From Sphagnum magellanicum (taxonomy: Eukaryota; Streptophyta; Sphagnopsida; Sphagnales; Sphagnaceae), in NCBI GenBank assembly GCA_021904315.1, contig CM038920.1:15562001-15626000 (forward strand): DNA of 64,000 bases, in the 5' to 3' direction. The translations under genes were made by a program, and so were the position numbers. Below are positions 50,216 through 61,487 of the stretch, in pieces (the stretch's first letter is position 1; the number at the start of each line of letters is the position of its first letter). Under the pieces are notes generated by a model. It was not told where the DNA came from and searched no databases. It saw only the letters and a program-made list of their open reading frames with translations.

Positions 50216-51010
50216 AAGTTAAAGGTTACTTTAATTTTCACGTCAATAATTTGAAATTATTAAAAAAATAAATAGGATTCAAATTATACTCATAAATGAA
50301 CAATGTAGTGAACGTAACAACTAGAAACAATATTGACCATTAATTAGTGCAACAAGCCATTTGTAAACTTAAGATGGTCAAATGTAATCAAATTGGACAA
50401 TAGTTGCAATATGTGGGGGTGAAAAAGGACAAGATTTCTTCTTGTGGTGTTTTTTATTTTGGAAATGTCATTTCACATAATATAATAAACTTCCGTGTAA
50501 TGTTGTAAAATCACACATTGCATACCTATTATAACAATACATAAGTATGATTGTAGTTTAAGCCTAAACATTGTGATAAAAGAATTTTATGAAGTTTTGG
50601 TTTGCAAATTGTTCACCAATTTCAACAAAGGTTATAATGTACCTCCACTATTCATTCTTGACATGTTGAAAAAGTTTTAGTTACATGTACACCTATTCAT
50701 CATTCTACATCATTTGAAACCTCTTAAATTAATTCCTCAAAATTGGTTTTTGGATAATCATTCAAGTAGTTGTTACACTAGTCCAAATCTAAGTCTCTGA
50801 ATGTGAATTCAAAAAAATTCACAATATTTGCACTTTCTATTGCACTATTAGCTTGGATCACGACTTTGAATACATGCACATGTGCATCAAAATCCATTCG
50901 TTTCACATACTTAAAATAATTCAAGCCTTTCATGTTTGGATGCTTAGGAGAAACTAATGATTTTAATATAATCATCGACAAGTTCCTTGATAGTTCAAGT
51001 GGTTCCCTTC
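50216..51010. other. AT-rich DNA, no gene seen
   Basis: This lies between the satellite and the ~80-bp tandem array. Only short low-complexity frames are present and I recognise no element. Confidence 0.4.
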
Positions 51011-51111
51011 TTAGACTAGTTGTGGTGGTGATGGTGTATGTGACACATACTTGTTGATGTTGATGGGTATTGCATTGTTGTCATGGGTTCATTGAATAAT
51101 GACGATATAGT

Positions 51112-51440
51112 TTCATGTACTAATTACCAAAAATTGAAGTACATGCTCTAGGCACATATGTTGTATTTGCATGTTGGGTTGTCATTACAAATTCATGTAC
51201 CAATGTACCAAGAACTATAGTGATTGTCATTTGCACATACATTGGTGTTGCAACCAACTAGTGTTATGATTGCAAATTCATGTACAAATGTATGAGGAAT
51301 TGTAATAGTCGTCCCTTTCAAGTATGTATGTGGATATGGTACAATTATTGTGGGTTCATGTACCAATGTACCCACAACTATAGTAATTATTTGTTGCCAA
51401 TATGTTGACCTTGGGTATTGCATTGATGTTATCATAGACA
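51112..51440 (+). repeat. Tandem repeat, 78-85-bp unit, four copies
   Basis: 'ttcatgtac' recurs at 51,112, 51,192, 51,277 and 51,355 (intervals 80, 85, 78). It is followed by 'caatgtacc', 'aactatagt' and 'attgt'-type blocks and a 'gttg' ending. More degenerate copies appear upstream from about 51,020. A minus-strand frame (51,486-51,193) reads through the repeats, but I do not take it for a gene. Confidence 0.65.
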
Positions 51441-52844
51441 ACATGGTTATAGGCACAATAGTTGAATGGGATAGCCCATGGGTCATTTTTTTGAACTACT
51501 TTCAGATTAAACATTCTTGCTTCCATTTGGATCTAAATCTTATGGTTGTTATCTTCCACCTCCATAGATTATTTGAGTTGGAATAGTTTTTATGCCCATA
51601 TCTCATGTGGTTTATATATGTAGGGTAAAATAAATTCACCAAATAGTTGTTTGATATGAAGTTGGTTACATAAGGTAAAGGTCTAAAAATCTTGTCCAAT
51701 GATTAAACTTGGCAATGCATTAGTTGTCAATCCACCATCACAATTGTTCCAACAAGACACGTCACTTTTAAATCATTACATCTATTGCAAATTGTTATGG
51801 GATTTACTTTCTCAATTGTTGACATTATTTTAAATAATTATGCAATTGGAACAAAAAATTGATGCACTATATTATGCAATGGAGTTCATCAAAATACTTA
51901 CAATCCTCTTATTGACTAGGTGGTATACATAATTAGTGGTTTTTGTACATAATTGGTGTTCACTAATTTTTCAGAAACAATTGCATGCATAGCTGTTTAT
52001 GGAATCCTCCCACTATTTAGTGGTTCATATATGGTGGGGTTTTGAACTTCTAAACAAGTATCTTATTTACTTATTTGGTCATAGACCATTCTGTTTCCTC
52101 CCAAAAAACTTACAAATTTGAATGCCAAGGGGTTTGTAATCCTTGGTCTACCTCTTTTAACATGAGTTGCCTCAAATGTGGAATTGCATGTTCCTTCATT
52201 AGTTCATTTCTTGAATTCGAAAAGCCTTCCAAATTTCCTTCTTTCCTGGAATGACAATTTCAAATATTATAGTGCCTCATCACTCCTACAATTTGGGCTT
52301 CCTATGGAGTCATTCTTTCATGTTAGAACCATCATGTATTTTGCAAGTTAATATTTTATTTTTAGCATTTGCAGATCTTTGTTGTTGCACACACATAGAA
52401 GTGTCACAACCTATTGATTTTCACATTGGTAAAGTTGTACTTCATGTGTTTGATTAACCATTTCATGATTCCTATTTTTTGCTTGATTTAATTACCTTTG
52501 CAAGCTTTTGGTAATCATTCTATGCATTTCTACCTCTTTTAACACAATTCTTGAAATTATTTTTTCTTGGAAAATGAATCTTTATCGCAACTACATCATT
52601 TAAATTCAAATCTTGAAGAAAACTAATCAATCAAGAACAATTTTTTTTTTAAAAAACTACAAAACGACAAGATCTACCATCATATACAATAAATTTGACA
52701 CAAGACAAGATTATAAACAATTTATTCCAAGATCAAAATTTGTGATTGTAACACAATATAATAAAAAAATCTTTGATACCATGTTGTTCAACTAGTATGC
52801 ATGCTTCCATCAAGGTACTCACAACTTTTTAATTCATTCACAAC
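51441..52844. other. AT-rich DNA, no gene supported
   Basis: There are scattered short frames on both strands with no recognised domain. The right end borders the hAT relic, and the non-terminal part of that element may lie here unrecognised. Confidence 0.35.
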
Positions 52845-53335
52845 TTTTTCAAGTGGATGTTGATGAGGGATGTGGCTTGGACATCTTTGAGATGGCAAGT
52901 TGCAACAATGAGCCAAGAAAGGATTATATCATTTGGGACTTGCTATTATTTAGATGGCTTCAAGTTGATGTGAAAGACATCAAATGTCCTTTAAAATGGT
53001 CGAGCAAATGTGTGAGAATGTTTCCCATTGTGCGTTTGCTTGTACGACAAATTTTGGGCATTATAGGACCTCAAATTGAGATCAAGTGCAATTTTTCCCT
53101 TGTTGGAATATTGACCAATTTGTGTTTAAGGAAGTTGCAAACTAGTTCAACCTTAAGAAATTTATCTTTGTGAACAAAAATTGGCCTAACAACCCTAGAT
53201 TTGGTTTCAATGTTCCAAAAAATATGGTAAAGGTTATTGATCCTAAAACAAATTTGGTAGACAAGCTTGAAGAGCAGTTCGAAGGTGCCTTTGAACCTAA
53301 GGAAGCTTTTGATGTTCATGATTGATAATGGATCT
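52845..53335 (+). pseudogene. hAT transposase C-terminal dimerisation-domain relic
   Basis: The frame 52,853-53,173 (106 aa) contains 'DIKCPLKWSSKCVRMFPIV', 'RLLVRQILGIIGPQIEIK' and 'NFSLVGILTNL'. This follows the hAT dimerisation (Dimer_Tnp_hAT) pattern of an aromatic-rich start, 'FP..A.LAR.IL.I..S..ER.FS.AG' and a downstream 'RL....L..L.F...NW'. The NW part ('KNWPNNP', about 53,174-53,195) lies in a shifted frame. The first half of the transposase is not recognised here. Terminal repeats were not found. It is a DNA-transposon relic, possibly of the family at 11.04-11.63 kb. Confidence 0.6.
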
Positions 53336-54239
53336 ACTTTGGTTATTCACGAGGTCTTGGCTCCTAGCATCAATTTGTATCTTGCAAATGATAAACATTT
53401 GTGAATTGGTGCTATTTTTTGAGTTTAATGCTTGTTCAATATACATGGCATGAATTGTTGCAAACTTGTGTATGCATTTGGTTTAAGATGGAATGGTATT
53501 GTGTTGTGTGCATGTGACCAAGAAAATGGTAACAACTTTTATCTTACTTTGTGATAGGATGGAGGCAAATTTCTACTAGTTGTGCATTTGTGTGTTTGGT
53601 AGGATGGAGTTTTCCCTTAGTGCAAGCTCAAAACCATCTTTCATGTACCTGAGAAGGCAATAAAGAAAATGCATGCCAACAACATAGAATGTTGTGATGA
53701 TGCTTTAAGAGAAGTGCTCATCTAGTGCAAATTGCAGGCACAACAAAGAGGAGGAGCTTGGACTATTGCAGACCTCCCCTTCCAATTTTTTTGTAGCATG
53801 GTGACAGACTGACTATAGCCATTATTGGCTTTAGTGATAATATGCAAATTTGCAACTTGAAGTTACTTTAGTGAGAGGTTTTGCTCGCATGTACTTGACA
53901 AATGATGGAATTGATAGTTGAATATTTGCGGACATACCTGAACTTGCTTTTTTAATCTCTTCCACCAACCTTAAAGAACTTGTCAAAGAATTCTTGCATT
54001 CAAACTTTTGAGTTGAGCATTTGCAAACATACCTGAACTTGCCGTCTTGCCTTCTAAGATTGTTCCAGCAACCCAAAAGAAGTTTGTCAAAAAAATTCTT
54101 GCATGCAAACAACAATCATTACTACACATTGTTTACAATATCAAAGAACCAGTTTATAACCATCGCAAAACTTGTAACATTGCTAAAGAACCACCAAATA
54201 TAACTGCTGGTTCTTTGATGCTCAAATAACCAACCCGGT
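53336..54239. other. Intergenic DNA, no gene supported
   Basis: A phrase near 53,940-53,975 ('acctgaacttgc', then 'aac cttaaagaacttgtcaa') is partly repeated near 54,030-54,105, a degenerate direct repeat about 95 bp apart. No coding or RNA gene is seen. Confidence 0.35.
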
Positions 54240-55409
54240 AAGCAACCACCAATATTGAAATTTGAAATAACCAGAACCGGCACATTCTATGAATCCCAAA
54301 ACTTTCAAAAACCTGGAACTGGAGGTTCTTTGATTTCTCAAATTTTCAAAAACTGGAACAGAAGGTTATTTAAAAAATCAAATAACCACACAGCACTGGT
54401 CTCTATGCTCAGGGGCAGAGCCAACAAACCTAATTTTCATGCATATCAATGCAATTGGAGACAAGGCAAGTCAAATGTAGAAGGAGGGGGCCATGTGCCA
54501 CAAATAGTCTCCTAAATGAGATAAGATGATGTGTCTATTGAGGTTATGTTTTCTTAGTAGGGGGCTAATGCTGCAGAAGGCAGGAAGCAATGTTATTTAT
54601 GGTTGTGGTCCCAGAAATAGTGGTTGCAATTGCCAGAAACACAGAGAAGCTACCAAGCTTGGTAGTGCCGCCCACAATGGGTCAGGCTTGACTTAAAGTC
54701 TATTTCTTGGTGCAGATATGCCTCTGTAGAAGTGCCTACCTTCACAAACTAAGGAGATGGCCACTTTGAAAAAAAGTGTAGGCATGAAGAAATAATTCAT
54801 GTGTCAAAGCTTGAGCAAAACAAAACACACAACTGAATTGCAGTTTTGTTCAGAAAGGGAAGGGAGGGAAGCAGATACTAGTATGACAAACAGCACTATT
54901 ACAATTACAGACCATATTAGAGATCAAAACTCAGGAAGCAAACCAAGCTGAAGGAGGTCTGCTCTAAATGATGCTCCAAGAACTGGAAATAGCAATCCTA
55001 CCAATCAGAAACAACCAAGAGCATACTGGAAGCCTGAGGGAGTAGGATTCTTCCAGAGAACATTTGTAAGACTGATAGTTTGAAACGAATTTTAATTGTG
55101 GGAGGAGACACCAGCTTGATTTACAATTGGTTTGAACGGAGACTTAGTTCATAGACTGCAATATTTTGAGTATACTTTGATGATCAACACAGTTCTGCCT
55201 TTGACAGTCTGCATTGAATCATCCTGTATTAGTTGGTTTAACCAATAAACTGAAGGGATTCACATCAGCAGGTTCTAAGCACATAATATGGAGTCAAGGT
55301 TCAAGGCTCATGGCTATCAATCTCTTCCACGCAAAACATTCTAGAACATACTTTCAGAAGTGCAGTACCTCTCAAATTTTCATTCCAGAGTTCATGATAG
55401 CTATTGCAG
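54240..55409. other. 3' flank of the zinc-finger gene, no gene seen
   Basis: A small A/T-rich repeat of 'tttcaaaaac.tggaac' words lies at about 54,300-54,375. The rest is of gene-like composition and may include the 3' UTR of the minus-strand gene that ends at 55,410. Confidence 0.35.
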
Positions 55410-56686
55410 TTATTCATCAATGAATCCTTGGCCTCTACATGCTGGACAACTTCGAGTTCCTGAACATGTACTGCAATAACTCCACTTCTTTGCTAACCTG
55501 CAGCAAAAAGAAGATCACAGTCTTTCATATTCTGAAATCAATGATATTATCAATGAAATGGACTTTTGGGATAGACTTAAATGTCAGGACCCCAGAACAA
55601 GAAACTGGAAATCAGGGGAGGATTGTTGTACCCTGCAGTGTAGCGTGTAGCAGCATCCAATGCTCTGGATCTTGCCTTGGCTGCAGCTTCTGGAGTTAGA
55701 TTCTTGAGCAAAAAGCCCTCACCATTACATGCTGGACACAGTCCTGAGCCATTGCATTCTCCACACTCCTCCTGAAAACCCAAAAATCACACTCATACCA
55801 GAAACCCTAAAAATAGGCCTGAGCACACATAGCCTCATGCATGACTTGCTCAGGATAGGTCTCACCTTTGCTACTTCCAAGCTTTGGAGCTTCTCTTTGT
55901 TTTTGAAAATGGTGGCTACTGCTGCTCCAACAACAACCAAAGTGACTGCAGCTGATAGTGCAGTTGGAAATGCTGCTGCTACCACCATCCTCTGTCTTCT
56001 CTGTTGGTCATTGTCTGCAATCCCCTTGCTATAGAGACATAACCCCAGTAAGACAGGCATAGAAGTCATGGGTTTCAAAGGCTGGTGCAATAATTACTGC
56101 AGATTGATGACCTGAAATATGCCCAAAAGAGAAACTTTAGAATATGCCCACCAACTTGGTAATGCAGAGTGTTCACCTCGGTATCAGTCGATGCTCTCCA
56201 CTCTGGAAATGTTCCACAATCATCCCAGCTCAGACACTCAAAAGCTTCAGGGAGTTCCCTATACCATTAAAAAACACGCTTGACTTCTGACCGGCACCAA
56301 AAACGTCTGAGGTGCACGACAGTAAGCTTGTTTGTGAATGTCCAAACTTTGCAAGTTCTGAGATTTCTGAGGCTTGCTTGTAGTGGGTCTCACCTTGGTC
56401 TGAAGGTCTCCACAACGCTGCGGTTTTGACCTCCATGTCTCTCCAAGCCCTAAATCGAACCCCAAGTATCACCACCCTGCATGTTTAAATTCCGCCTCTT
56501 TGCCAACCCCACAATGCGGAAAAACGAATTCTGACTTTGAAGACCCAATTCAGAGAAACAGCAAGACTGACCTCGGCGCGATGCGAAAGACCCAACAGAG
56601 CAGACGCGGCGAGGAGGAAGGTTAGCCAGCGCCGTTAAGTTGCAGATTGCCAGCCTCAATTCCATAGCCATTTGTCCTGGGTTCAT
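55410..56686 (-). CDS. Predicted plastid membrane protein with DnaJ-type CxxC zinc finger
   Basis: Five coding exons, 5' to 3': 56686-56572, 56449-56394, 56024-55866, 55771-55632 and 55497-55410. All introns are GT-AG, the joins are in frame, and the product is 185 aa. Residues 1-57 are rich in Arg/Ser/Ala with few acidic residues, as in plastid transit peptides. Residues 70-97 form one hydrophobic span, followed by 'KNKEKLQ'. Four CxxC motifs (C113/C116, C122/C125, C165/C168, C174/C177) resemble the cysteine-rich zinc-binding domain of DnaJ, in the pattern CxxCNGSG, CPACNGEG, CSTC, CPACRGQG, with 'AATRYTAG' and 'KKWSYC' between the pairs. Small plastid proteins of this kind (such as LQY1 and BSD2) assist photosystem or enzyme assembly. 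I infer a similar role but cannot name the orthologue. The acceptor of exon 3 is discussed in the findings. Confidence 0.88.
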
Positions 56687-57164
56687 TCAAAACTCGAACA
56701 TACGAATCCAGCACAAAATCACCTAATATGCGTCGCTAGCTCTGCAGTAGCACCCTTGAACACTGGAGGCCGCAAAATGTGTTCTTTGTAGGTTCTCAAA
56801 GTGAAACCGGGAAGAGACTAATACTCCAAGTGCAGGAAGGCAAAATTCTCAGCTTAAACACATTTATAAAGCATTCCTACGCGATGGAATTTCTTGCGGC
56901 CAGGGTGAGCCAGCACCTACACTGCTACCTTCATTTCTTGAGTAAGGCATCTTAAGGTGGAATCACACTTGATGTCAACCCAGTGTGAACTCGATGTTAA
57001 GAGGTACAAAGTGCAAATGTTTTTATGAATTCAGACCTGAGATGGTAAATCAAAATGATGTAGCTGCCCATGTGGCAAAGGGTGTTAACTCAGTGTTAGG
57101 ACAATGTTAGCCTAGAGATAAGGTATACACTTTTTTTTTTTTTTGGAAAACATAGATTGACAAG
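56687..57164. promoter_or_regulatory. Upstream region of the zinc-finger gene
   Basis: The 5' UTR and promoter of the minus-strand gene should lie in the first few hundred bases beyond 56,686. I see no distinct TATA box or operator. A T-run at about 57,129-57,144 marks the edge of repeat-derived DNA. Confidence 0.35.
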
Positions 57165-57366
57165 AAAAATGTTGGTGTTTTTCTTGGATACTTTTCTTTG
57201 TCAAAAAGTTTCAATCACATTCCAAAGGACGCAAGCATCCTCCATCTTAAATCAGGTGGTACTTGCTGGCTAGGCTTAGCTACTTCCCAACTTCCACCCC
57301 TTCGTAACACATTTCCCATCACCATGGCTAACCTATTTGCAAGTGATCGATTTTTGACATAGAGAA
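57165..57366 (+). mobile_element. LINE 3'-end fragment, first copy
   Basis: This matches the LINE 3' region at about 7,880-8,060: 'tttctttgtcaaaaagtttc', 'catcttaaatcaggtggta', 'acttccaccccttcg' and 'cccatcaccat'. The last 115 bp (57,252-57,366) recur almost unchanged at 58,353-58,466, with LTR copy B and a telomere-like stretch between. Confidence 0.7.
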
Positions 57367-57368
57367 AT

Positions 57369-58285
57369 TGACGCACCCCTAAGCTTCTTAATGGATTCAA
57401 ATGTGAGTTCAAATTGAAAATAACAAAAAAACAAAAAGTCGGGGCACACTCCTTGGCTCGTAACACTTTGAGGGGTAGAGGGGCATGCTAAAGCTTTGGG
57501 ATGGGACTAGGAAAAGTGACGAGCATCAAACTATTCACATAGACCTACACAAAACCAACACAAGGTGGTTAGTGCATAATTGGAACACTTTTTGGTGCTA
57601 GGACGAACCATGGGCAAATTCGAACTCACAAGACTCACCACGGCCCGGACTTGAAGGAAACCATCGCCTTCCCCCTTATAGTATACTATGTGCCTCTCCA
57701 CGAGACCCACATCCAAATGACTTTTTGTCCCGGTACTCCCAAGTGGGAGTCCCTAAGTTACTAAAATGAGGACTTTCGTGATTTCAGGGCCCCATAACTT
57801 TGTGTGCAGACCTTCGATTGAAATGAGATCTAAAACAAAGTTGTAGCCCTCGTCGAGAGCTTTTCAACGATATGTTACACGCCACTTGCACACAAGGAAA
57901 TTGGGTCGATTCCTGACTTTTTGTGGTCGAAAGTCAAATTGTCAATTTGACTCTCGGCCCTTCTTTTGGCCATAATTTGTGTTTCAAATGTCCAAATGGG
58001 TGATGCAAGCCCATTTTAGACATCTAAGTTTCAATAGCTTTCCAATGATATGAAGAACTCTTCGAGCCATTGGGTTTTGACCCTTGCAATCGCTCTCTAA
58101 ACATTTGGGAATCCACCGGGATTCCAACTCCCAACATGAGAGTTCACTTGGGAGTGTGAAGGTTCTTTCCCTCACACTCTTTTGCACTCCCGGGGGCACG
58201 AAAATGCGACTCTCAAGCTTAGTCTTGGCTCGCACCCTTACAAGTCCTTCACTTTGGTCGCAAGCCCAAAGCTAAGGTTGCGACA
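57369..58285 (+). mobile_element. LTR copy B (917 bp), same family as the solo LTR in the Helitron
   Basis: An LTR-retrotransposon fossil. It begins TGACGCAC and ends GTTGCGACA, and aligns with the reverse complement of 41,409-42,225 throughout: 'gaggggtagaggggc', 'actcaccacggcccg', 'tcgtcgagagctttcaac'-like, 'gtggtcg...agtcaaa', and 'gtccaaatggg'. No matching 5-bp duplication flanks it (gaaat/agttt), unlike the copy in the Helitron. No internal domain is seen next to it. Confidence 0.75.
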
Positions 58286-58350
58286 AGTTTAAGGTTTAGG
58301 GTTTAAGTGGGTTTAGGGTTTAAGGTTTAGGGTGGGTTTAGAGTTTAGGA
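58286..58350 (+). repeat. Telomere-like TTTAGGG stretch
   Basis: Three exact TTTAGGG units and several near units ('tttaagg', 'tttagag') occur in 65 bp directly after LTR copy B. TTTAGGG is the common plant telomere repeat. The stretch is short and degenerate, so it may equally be a simple repeat that arose locally. Confidence 0.6.
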
Positions 58351-58352
58351 TA

Positions 58353-58645
58353 AGTTAGGTGGTATTTATTGGCTAGGCTTAGCTACTTCCCAACTTCCAC
58401 CCCTTCGTAACACATCTCCCATCACCATGGCTGACCTATTTGCAAGTGATTGATTTTTGACATAGAAAAATACATCCGACCTATTGCAAACGGTTGGTTT
58501 TTGATACTAAAATATTTTGACATCTAGTTTGAACTAACTTGATGTCTTGTAACTTCTCCCTTATCTTTTTTGTTACCCCTTTGTACATTTTTCAATTGTA
58601 CAATGTATTTATAAATAAAATTTTGCAAGGTTAGCATTTAAGTAT
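58353..58645 (+). mobile_element. LINE 3'-end fragment, second copy
   Basis: This starts with the duplicated 115-bp block ('ggctaggcttagctacttcc' and onward) and continues to the true LINE 3' end: 'ttgacatctagtttgaa', 'ctttgtacatttttcaa', 'tttataaataaaattttgca'. The whole parallels 8,000-8,194. Confidence 0.75.
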
Positions 58646-59431
58646 AATCCCTACCCTTTTCCTACATATAATCTTGCATTAATTTTAGATGACTACGAGT
58701 TGAAAGAAAGAACTTGAAAAATTGTCACTAACACCTTCTACTAAACAAAGGATGTCTAAATACACTAGAAAAATTAGGGTAGGCTTTTGTCATTGTTAAT
58801 GTAGCACCAAGTCCAATTCCCACTTCCCGGAAGTTCTTTTGGAATTGTTCTCAAAAGTTTTCCATTCCACTAAATCCACAAAAAAAACTAAACCAAAAAA
58901 AGAAAGAACACACAAAAAACAAACTATGGTTATAAATATTAGCAAATCTCTCTCCACAACACCATAAAAAAATCTCTAACTTGAGCATGTGTTTCTTTTT
59001 CTTCTTTTTTCATAGAACCTTATTCTTGCAAAAAATTCAAATACTTTTATGAGAGCACTCCACGAAGTCCAAAGCTTCATGAGGAACATTTTCATATGAG
59101 GTAATAAGCCACAAGAGTAGCAAAGAAAAGGAGAGAAAGTGGCAAGCAACATGTAAATATTATTCATAAGAAATCATGGTTGTAACATAGTAGGGGAAGG
59201 GTAATAGTAGTAGTGATAGGCATTAGTCTTGCAACACAAATCAAATGTAGTAAAAGTGTTGTGCATAGTCAAAATAGACCCATGTTTGTATACCTTAAAG
59301 TTCACTCAATCAATAAACAACATGAGGTGATTCACTACAACAACAACACCAATAGATGTATTGCAAGAACAAAGTGAGAGGCAATAGTACAAATGACTTG
59401 AATCAAGAACAAATGATCAAGCACAAGAGCA
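58646..59431. other. AT-rich intergenic DNA, no gene seen
   Basis: No recognisable coding sequence or element. A- and C-rich words predominate. Confidence 0.4.
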
Positions 59432-59598
59432 AGCAAATGAACAAATGATCCAAAACAAAGGTGAAAAGCATGTAAATGAGCAAGCAACTAAAGTGAGCTT
59501 GCTTAAGTAAAAACATTTCATGAGCAAATGATTGAAAACAAGGTGAAAAACATGTAAATGACTAGGTGATTAAATTGAATTTTCTTACAAACATTTAA
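59432..59598 (+). repeat. Tandem duplication, ~88-bp unit, two copies
   Basis: 'gaacaaatgatccaaaacaa' (about 59,432) and 'gagcaaatgattgaaaacaa' (about 59,521) begin two similar units, both continuing with 'ggtgaaaa.catgtaaatga' and ending 'aaacattt'. A partial unit lies just upstream near 59,405. Confidence 0.6.
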
Positions 59599-61487
59599 TG
59601 ATGTCCTACAATAAAAAAAAATGAGAAACAATGGCATAAGATGAAGGAGGAAACAATGGCACCAAAAGACAAGCCCTTAACAACCATGATACATGTGTGA
59701 GTCATGGTGAATACTTAAACCTATAATCTAGCCTACACCTAATTCCTAACATTGCATGTGTGAATAGGGGCTTGAAATGCTAGCATCATGGTGGATGGTA
59801 GTTTAGAAATGTTACACGTTAATCTATACAAATGTTAGGTAGGTGTTAAAGGTGTTAACATTAAGGCTACACTATAGCCCTTAACATTATGTGTGATTCT
59901 AGTTTTAGAACTAATTATTAATAGAAGAAATGTTAAATTTGGACTCAAAAGCCCTAGTTTAGTCTAGGGATGAAATATTTATATGTTTAAAATCAACCAA
60001 AATTTTTTTGGGGCTTTTACCATGGTGCTAATGTAGGTGCCAATTCACCCAAAACATTTCTTAATAGAAAGTGAGAAAGGAAAATATATATCCATGGACC
60101 CATCAATTTGAAATTCACCTTGAGGGAAGGCTATTTGGTATAACCATGAGTGAAAACATAAAAAAGAAACATACATGGGATTGCGTTCAATGGGTAGTCT
60201 TACCTTTTGGGAAAAGAAAGGAAAGAACTTTGAAAAAGGTATTAGAACTCTAGGATTTAGTGTTATGGCAATAAGGTAGTTGCTTTCCTATCCAATCTCC
60301 CCTTCTATCATAGATTGTTCTAGTAGAACATGCTACCGTCACCAAATGTAATTACTATCCACTACTATTGTTGCCCACCATGTTGTTGCAATGTTAACTA
60401 CTATCTAAAAATTATTACAAAGAAAATGAATAAGAAACATAAAAAGTTTATAGTTACAATATTTTACATCAAACAAGAACTAGCGACATCTACTTGCAAG
60501 TAGGAAAACAAAAACAAATCAAATAATCAAAATACAATGTTCCAACTCTCCTCTTGATGTCCATTTCTTGTTTTCCAATAACTCAAGTACATCATCTTCT
60601 TCACCATGATCTTTACAATTCCCAAAAAACCACAAGGGAAATGAAGAACCAATAAGGTTCTTGTGTGGAGCTACTCATAGTAATGATGGACCTCGACAAG
60701 TTAGTTATCATAACCCTTCCTCATTCCAAAACTCGAAGGTGCAGTCATAGTAAAATTAAGGAGTCACTTCAAGATGTGGACACCCCTTTTAAAATTATAC
60801 CTTTGTATTTTTTAAATAACACCATGGGAACACAATCTTGGAATTTTAATTTGATTTTTGCAATTGATTCCATTATAGCCAAGTTGCAACCACAAAATTT
60901 CATATAAATCCATTGTGTTTCAAATGTCCTTTTGTATGATTAAAGGATTCAAAACATCTATGTAGGTAGTGTTTTTTTTAAACAAAAGTCATTTTTCATT
61001 ATCAAATGTGCATTAATCAATATTAAATTGGTCAAGATTTTGGTGTTCATATATAAGAGAGAAAAAGGATTGAAAGTGCATGAAATTATACTTTACATTT
61101 GTAATGTAATTTTATTGTTGATATTTGGTTTTAAAGTCTTTTTTTTGGTCAAAATATTGAATTTTGCAATGGTTCTTTCACACAAGTTGTTCATTTTTAT
61201 GTGGTAAGCAACATAAAATTATTACACACCTAATATTCATAAATATCATATATTTTGGAAGCTTCAAATTCATGGATGAACATAACAAAGTGGATGATGT
61301 GGTTGAAAGTTGGATGGAAAAGTCTATTGTTCATTAGTTTGTGTCATTTTTGGAAACCACATTTACTGTTGTAGTACTAAAGTCCTTGACATGCAAATAA
61401 TAAACCCCTATTAACCTTGAACATTAATTTGAAATCCTTCTAAACCTAGATTTGGAATGTTGCCATTTTGCTCTTAGGTTCATTTCT
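59599..61487. other. AT-rich intergenic DNA, no gene supported
   Basis: Plus-strand frames at 60,071-60,253 and 60,665-60,907 are short and unrecognised. I see no element boundary or RNA gene. Confidence 0.4.

Noticed and set aside
57369-58285. Gene frames within LTR copy B on both strands
   Set aside because: The interval aligns as non-coding LTR with 41,409-42,225. The frames are not conserved between the two copies.
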